From Stenopsyche tienmushanensis (taxonomy: Eukaryota > Arthropoda > Insecta > Trichoptera > Stenopsychidae): 64,000 bases of DNA. The notes under the pieces are model-generated. The model was given only the letters and a program-made list of their open reading frames with translations. It did no database searches and had not been told where the DNA came from. Within the stretch, counting starts at the first letter, position 1. Every line of letters starts with the position of its first letter. Below are positions 57,572-64,000 of the stretch, in pieces. A program made the position numbers and the translations under genes. Location: NCBI GenBank assembly GCA_008973525.1, contig WACJ01000400.1:62001-126000 (forward strand), written 5' to 3'.

Positions 57572-60500
57572 ATGGAAATATCAGTAGATGTAGATTCAAA
57601 CAAAGAATTGACAGTGACTTTTCCTAGTTGCAGTTATTATATCCAAACTTATGACGAGCAAAACAACGATAAATCAAATAACGTCATTTTTAACAACGAC
57701 CTCGAAAGCAAAAACAGAGAAAATTTTGATCTTTTGAGTAATATTTCTTTCGGTTCATCGACCGTCTCCCTGAATGAGGATATTAAGATAAATTTTTCAA
57801 ATTGGGGAGGCCGGAAATCCAATAACAAATTTTCCAATGAGAACATGCAAATGAATAGTAAAAATGTCGATTCGAACTACATGCATAAATTTATCGTGAG
57901 AACCTCCATAGACGGCTTTGAAGAAGCCGTGGCATCCAAAAATTCTCCGGTACAAACGCAGAACTCGTTTCACGTGAACGAATCCTGCCTTCAAAGCTTT
58001 TTCGTTAACGGGTCTTACGCAAACGGAGAAAGCTTAGATTTGCAAAGCAACATTGATGAAAACGTTTGCGAAATCGCCAATAACACCGAGAAAGTTCTAT
58101 ACGCAAACGATTTAAATGTTTATAACATGGACGAAATTCCTAAGATAGACATAGGCGTCCATTACATTAACGAGGAAGACAGCAAACGCTCCAATCTAAT
58201 CGAAGTGCCCATCATCGGAAATTCGTTCCTCACGATGGAAAACAGCAGCAACGCAATCGATAATAACATCGCACCTAATATCGTAAACTCGTCGCTGTCG
58301 CCGAGTAGAAACGACAACGATTGCAATCACGTTTTTAAACTGCCGAATAACGAGTTAACGTTCAATGGCACTCTGAAGCATCTTCAAAAACTAAAACCCA
58401 TTGTAAACGCAACGGAAGTCAACGACAGTTACGATGATAATTATAAATCTATATTCACCGCCTGCTGATAAAAACGAAGCGATCGATATAAATTACAAAA
58501 TCGCCAATGAAATTTCATCAGTTTCTCCAAATTTTGATGCGAATAGCAATAAATCAGGAAATAACTGTGCTATCGATCCCGTCTGTGTTTCCTTCGGATG
58601 CGGATACGTCAAATGGAGCATTGCCTAAATCCTCGCCCAGATGTTCTGTTATAGCAGAGTCGGTGGGAGATTCAATGAGCTCCATTATCAATCAGAATAC
58701 TTCATTTTCTGACACCTCCAGCATGCTAAGAATAATATCCGAAGAAACCGATAATGAAGTAGATGAACCAACATTATTAATGAAAACTAGTGAAAATTTA
58801 GATATTTCTTACAACAGCGGAATTCGCTCTCCCGATATATTTTCGGAGGACGAAGAATGTGAATATTTTCACAAAGTTAAGGACGAAACTCCAAGTACTG
58901 ATACTCTGTTAGATTATTACAATAATTGTGATAGAATTATTATTAGAAAAATAGAGGTTTGTCATCATTTATATTTTTATTTATTCCGCTACGAATATTA
59001 CGCAAATATTAATCATTGAATTATACTTTTAGAAAACGTTGCACGGTGTGCCGCCGCCTCCTTCCGTGACAATGTGTCAGCTGACTGCATCGGATATATT
59101 AAATTTATACGAAGCGAATTTACCTAGATTTAATGAAAGTGTTAAGGACGATACCATTAATGTGAGCAAAGAGAACCATTCGTCGCCGACTTTATCGGAA
59201 ATAAGTTCTAAAAAGTCTCTAAATGAGACCCCGTTGTCGGAAACTAGTCTTTTAAATAACGTTATGAATAAAACTCCCATTTCAAAAATGTTCATCAATA
59301 ACGTGGACCTAAACTGTACGAGCGCAGTGGCTGCCAGCGGAGAATGGCCGAAAAGTCTTACCTGTAGATATTATGGCGTGCAGTAAGTATTATAAATATA
59401 TTTTCTATTGTATCGTGCGGATATCTTGATTGAAAGTTTGAAACGTGTAAGAGAAGCATGAAAAAATATCTGAAATTCTAGTTGAACACACTTGAACACA
59501 TGTTTAGATATAGAATAAATACATTAACACTCAGAACCTCGCTATATTCGGACTTCGTATATTTTTTCCCGTCCCAAAGATTATACTTATTCCATGCTAA
59601 CGAAGTGCTTTTGGAAACATAATATTTTTCCATCTGTTGCATAACGTCTGGTTCCCTCATGATTGCTTCCAACGCAATATTAAAGAGAATCGGGAAGAGG
59701 GGGTCCTCCTCTCTAACTACCATCATCACCTCAAAAGGCTCCGACAGGGCGCCGATGGAACATACAACACTGACTGACCTGGTCACGCCATCTCCAACAA
59801 TACCCTCTAAAATTCTTCCCAATTGATGCCTTCGTATGGTTTGTAAAAATCCACAAATATGCGGTGGAGATTGACACTGTATTCCAACATTTTTTATGTG
59901 AATAATTTGACCACATTGGTACTCTTCGATAAGTTCCTCCATGATAGACGACAGTCGTCCGATAAGAGGATGTTCTCGCCTGAATCCCTCAGCTCGAAAG
60001 CCTTTGATACGCATTTCTTAAATTCCATAATTCACAATCCTTCGAATGGTCAGAGTCGCAGACTGCCTCACGCATTGTTCTAACGCCCGCTACACCACTT
60101 CTGTGTCTTTTATTAATCAACGCGTAGTCAATATAATTCCGGATAACCACTTTATATTGAGTTATAAAACTAAAGAAAATATATATACACATTGTGTAAA
60201 GTCGTTAACGAATAGAAAGATCTCAAACGATGTGCTAATATGTGTTTGTGCAGACCTGATGTTAACCGCTCATGAACATTTCCATGTCACCACAAGAGCA
60301 GGTTTCTGAGTGTTATCAATGTAATCATGGTATCTAAATAGTTGTTGAAGAAATTTGTTATTTATCAAAATATATATATTAAGGCTTTAACAAATTTAAT
60401 TTCAGCTATAATTCCACCAATCACACAGAGGATATAGACGCATTACTTTCTCGGTATTCATCTCGATTTGTCGGTTGTGAAACAGCGTCCTCGTGTGTTG

Positions 60501-62609
60501 CCGCCAAATCTGCGCAAAGAAGTCCCACCAAACGTAGTATACGTTCTAATATTGGTAAATCTCCCGGAAAGCGCCTAAGTCATTTGGCTCGACGTAGAAT
60601 GGTATATTGTAATGCAAATACTTTACAACAATCTTCAGTTTTGAGAAGACAAATCTTAATAGATGGAAAGTTAGTATAAATTTATTATCAATATTTTTAT
60701 ATAACCTTTATTTTTTAAAACCTCATGTAACGGGGCTCTTCTTTTCTTCGGAACGGATTCATTGTGCCCCCTTTTGATTATAGATTAGTAGATCTTCAAG
60801 AGTTTAAAAACATTTGCTAAACAATATAGATTTCTATGTTTTGTCTTTGATGTTACATGGACACCACTTATGAAAAAACATAAATAAACAATTTGCCATC
60901 TTTTCTTTTATAATATTTTTTCTATAATTGTTGCTTCAACCACACTATTAACAGGTATATATATATATAAATGTGTCAATAATAAAAGTTAAGCTTAAAA
61001 AAAAATCAACAAAAATGTTCCTGTTTTATAAAAAGCTTTAAATATTTTTTTTATTAATAAATAATCAAAGTTTTCAATGTGCAAGTAATCATTGCTTTTG
61101 TAAATATTTTTTTACATCACCACAATTTTCTTTGTAGGAAATATGCATCGATAAATTTAAGTAAAACACAGCAACTCAGAAAAAGTCCTAGGTTAAAATT
61201 GACCCCAAAGCAAAAAACACCTAAAAGAAAAACCCCTAGGAAAAAAACACCAAGTAGCTCACAAAAAAAGGTTTCTAAACGTCTAGACATGGATTCTTTG
61301 CCAAAAAAGGAATCGTCCAAACGAGCTTTATTTTTAAGCCCCGATAATAAACAAGCAACACAAAAAGAAGAACTCTGCAATCAGCCGTCTACTTCAAAAA
61401 TTCTGAAATCAAAGCGCATTTTATTCGATTCTCCCAATAAAAGAGTGAAAACCGCCTCTGAGGACTCTAGCGCGTCTGGTAATTCTAGAGAAGACGAGTT
61501 CAACGTCGAAATAAAATGTAAACGCATAAAATTAGACGGTTCGCCGGCCGACGTGGACGCATCTCGAAGGGTGAGACTAGCTAAAAGCCTATCATTTGGC
61601 GGGGACAAAATTCAAAGCTCCTTTGAGGATTACAATTCGAAGCCCTTTTCAAGGTGCGTTTCTGATCATTTGCTCAAACAAAATGGAGAGCTGACTGACA
61701 TTCATAAAAAGGTATCAGATTGATTGAATTACATCCACAATATTATAATCATTTATTGAATCGTGTATAATTTGGCTCGTTTATTCTATTTCAGAAACTG
61801 TTATGGGCTGTAGCTGAAGCTCTTCGTGCGCATGGTATTACTGTGAAACATGAACAGTTTCGTTTGCACATGTCAACATTAGCACGATTAACCCGAAAGC
61901 TAAGCCAATTACCTTATCATGTTCGAATTTTTAATACACCCGGGACATCGACTAGTGAAACATTTCTTAAGTATGTATTTTTTGCTATTTCTTAAATATA
62001 AAAGCTAGTGCAAATTTTATAATCGATATACATTCATCAGCACGGAAAGTGACACAAACTTAATATTTAGCTTGAATGAAAAATGTGCAAATTTTATAAA
62101 AAATTGGCATTATGTGGATATATGTATGCATTTTAAGTTAGTAATCGTTCAGTTTATAGTTCATAATATATATTATTAATAGTTTTAATCAAGTTTTTTT
62201 TTTTATTTGCAGAATTGCTCGTCAACATTCTTTCTCTGTCATAAGAGGAAAAACGGTTGAAGATATTTTTAATGAAGAAAACGAAAAACTATCTAATACT
62301 CGTGAAAATAAAGTCGTTGGTTATGTTCCTTTGATTAGGAGTGATTCGAATAAACTATCGCAATCAAGTTCATTTTCTTCAGTGGCAAATAAAAATAGTG
62401 AAAACCTGTACGGTAGTGTGAAAAACATAAAAACAAACTATTTAGGTGGCATGAAATCTGTTTTGCAGGACAAAACTATTAATATCGAATGTAATTCCGA
62501 GAGTAAAATACTAATTCCCGAACCAAAGAAAGTTGTATCTTCAAAAGATAAACTGCACGCGAGAAGACAAATAATTTTTGATACTATTGATGGCTCCTCT
62601 AATAGGTGA
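57572..62609 (+). CDS. Unrecognised Ser/Pro/Lys-rich nuclear-type protein, six exons, two frame breaks
   Basis: I do not recognise this gene. The exons are 57572-58956, 59033-59382, 60406-60669, 61138-61711, 61795-61970 and 62213-62609. All junctions have GT-AG and consistent phases, for about 1047 codons. Exon 1 is Asn/Ser-rich and acidic. Exon 2 starts KTLHGVPPPPSVTMCQLTAS. Exons 3-4 are strongly basic with repeated SP/TP-K/R sites (RSPTKRS, KSPGKRL, then a run of T-P-K-x-K-T-P units and ILFDSPNKR), like a CDK-regulated nuclear protein. Exons 5-6 hold a compact helical domain (KLLWAVAEALRAHGITVKHE to FLKIARQHSFSVIRGKTVED). Exon 1 needs two +1 frame changes, near 58440-58465 and 58565-58600, to stay coding; these could be assembly indels or real damage. 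A short leader intron precedes the ATG. Confidence 0.72.
59478..60014 (-). pseudogene. Degraded LINE reverse transcriptase in an intron
   Basis: Minus strand within the second intron of the plus-strand gene. An open 178-codon frame retains a decayed RT core: R-R-H-Q-L-G-R-I-L-E, then SEPFEVMMVVREEDPLFPIL and FNIALEAIMRE. These correspond to the V-R-Q-G-D-P-L-S-P-x-L-F-N element and flanks of LINE polymerases. The catalytic Y-x-D-D segment is not present. The type (RTE, Jockey or other) is undecided. Confidence 0.75.
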
Positions 62610-63304
62610 CCTTAAACTGTAAATACCATAAGATTATAGAAAATTTATTATGAAAAAATTTAATATATATTTATTATTTTTTTAAAAACGCTACGCTTGC
62701 ATCTAGCGATGGCATTTTGTTAATTTTCGCCTATTCTAATTGTAAGTTTATGTTTTTAATCAGTATGTGGGGAAAAAATAACGTCGATATATTATGGATT
62801 GATTGATTTATGCATACTAAATCTTATGATTATGTGAATGTAAAATTAATTTTCATCCTTTCATATTAAGGAGTAAAATACAGACTATTCGAGGCCATAA
62901 GCATATTGTTTGTAAAATTAATCACTTGTTCTTAATTTTATTGAAAAAAATTATATTATTTATTTAATTGTAGCAGTTTCAAACTAAACTATTAATATAT
63001 TCCTTCATAATGTCTGTGATGGATGAAATTCTGTTAATTACAAAGTTCAATTACAAGCTTAAGAATTCGTAACGGAATGTTTATCTTTTTGTTATCATCA
63101 AAGAAAAGTCGTATATTCATTTTGATTATAATTATTAGTACATTAGCACCTCATAATAATACTGGATTATCAAAAATAATGCATTTTTAAATTAAGCATA
63201 TTCGCCTGCGAATGCGAATATGCTTAATTTAATATGGTATAAAATTATATTAGACCAAAAATTACAGTACAAAGACAAAAATATGTTGCTTCATTTTATA
63301 TATT
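62610..63304. other. 3' flank of the plus-strand gene, with a perfect palindrome
   Basis: AT-rich presumed 3' untranslated region and flank. It contains the 17-bp perfect inverted repeat at 63189-63230. Confidence 0.5.
63189..63230. repeat. Perfect 17-bp palindrome with 8-base loop
   Basis: The left arm AAATTAAGCATATTCGC (63189-63205) and right arm GCGAATATGCTTAATTT (63214-63230) are exact complements around CTGCGAAT. Confidence 0.9.
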
Positions 63305-63994
63305 CAGTCAACCCTCCTATAACGTCGTGATAGGGACTGCGGTATAAGAAAAAAACGCTATAGAAAGTTAGGCGTCCATACAAAATTTGGGGTTAGGTTT
63401 TTTTAATTGATATTGAAAGGTTTTTAAGTTATTTTTTTAATGCATTTGCATGTGATGAATATATAATAAAAAGGCAAATATAAATTAGAAACTTTTAGCA
63501 ATATGTGTTATTTTCTTTTCTTTTTCTTTCTGTTTAATATTAGCAGCATTGACGTCCTTTTTCTTTTAAATACTCAAATAATTTGATTGCTTTTCTTTTA
63601 ATCAGATGTCCGTCCAGGGGTACATTTTTTTGACTGCGATTTTCAATTCATATCTATTAAATAATTTTCCGTTCAAGCTAATAAAATATTTTTTACACGA
63701 ACATTTTGATTTATACTGACTGATGATCCAATGTAAATCCTTTTTCGTATTTTATCTTCCCTTTTTTGAATCCTTGAAATTATATACCTACTCTACAACG
63801 CAACAACGCATAAAAAAACATGTGGATCTATTTACTTAATGATAAATGATTTCGCAGCTATAAATGTACTGTGCTATCACCAAAACTGATTAGTGAAGTC
63901 AAGAGAAAAAACCTAATGAAGTGCTAAAGGAAAAAGGCGCTGCAAAAGATAAGAAAAATACGGTATACAAATGCGCTTTATAGGAGGTTTGACT
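63305..63994. mobile_element. CAGTCAACCC-type element, longer copy
   Basis: The left end CAGTCAACCCTCCTATAACG and right end CGCTTTATAGGAGGTTTGAC match the 181-200 bp MITEs at 28402 and 46136, but this copy is about 690 bp. No transposase is recognised inside, so it is still non-autonomous or has gained inserted DNA. Confidence 0.65.
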
Positions 63995-64000
63995 CTTTTT

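Noticed and set aside
60046..60309. 87-codon plus-strand frame in the intron of the plus-strand gene
   Set aside because: Partly antisense to the RT remnant; lacks splice signals and homology, while the flanking GT-AG sites give a consistent phase without it.
1..64000. tRNA, rRNA or snRNA genes
   Set aside because: None recognised by eye on either strand; the GC-richer stretch at 14690-15140 was considered but shows no cloverleaf or rRNA motif I could support.

Overview
This window is AT-rich nuclear DNA from an insect. The evidence is split genes with GT-AG introns, a tandem cluster of divergent ionotropic receptor (IR) genes, an orthologue of the insect SPATA2-like gene tamozhennic (tamo), and a dense load of insect transposons (mariner, R1-like and jockey-like LINEs, hAT and pogo-type MITEs, Mutator-like remnants). 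A short interstitial run of the insect telomere motif TTAGG is also present. I cannot fix the order or species. There is no operon logic, plasmid or prokaryotic feature.

Layout. 1-7.8 kb: no host gene recognised; three mariner-type remnants and dispersed repeats. 7.8-37 kb: three intact IR genes in tandem, all on the minus strand: IR-A (12564 to 7817), IR-B (23741 to 20020) and IR-C (36935 to 28755). All share a phase-0 intron directly after the third membrane segment; IR-C has one extra phase-2 intron. The introns and gaps hold foldback elements, MITEs, hAT MITEs and an R1-clade LINE (about 16.5-19.6 kb) whose gag and endonuclease are fused in one frame and whose reverse transcriptase is missing. 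37-47 kb: a second mariner, two head-to-head 5' fragments of another LINE, further mariner and MITE copies, and long AT-rich DNA without recognisable genes.

47.2-52.4 kb: tamo on the minus strand, six exons, about 854 aa, with an N-terminal PUB-like region and two C-terminal RanBP2-type zinc fingers; one intron carries a jockey-like reverse-transcriptase fragment. 54-57 kb: a GC-richer stretch and degraded Mutator-like transposase pieces. 57.5-62.6 kb: a plus-strand six-exon gene of about 1047 codons that I do not recognise. It looks like a basic, Ser/Pro-rich nuclear protein with many SP/TP-K/R sites and a compact helical C-terminal domain. Its first coding exon needs two +1 frame changes to be read through. 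62.6-64 kb: a perfect 17-bp palindrome and a pogo-type element.

The IRs would act together as a chemosensory family. tamo and the plus-strand gene are divergent housekeeping-type genes. The most notable items are the IR cluster, the frame breaks in the plus-strand gene, and several transposon structures (foldback pair with a GC-rich cargo, fused gag-endonuclease LINE, a mariner family with shared termini).
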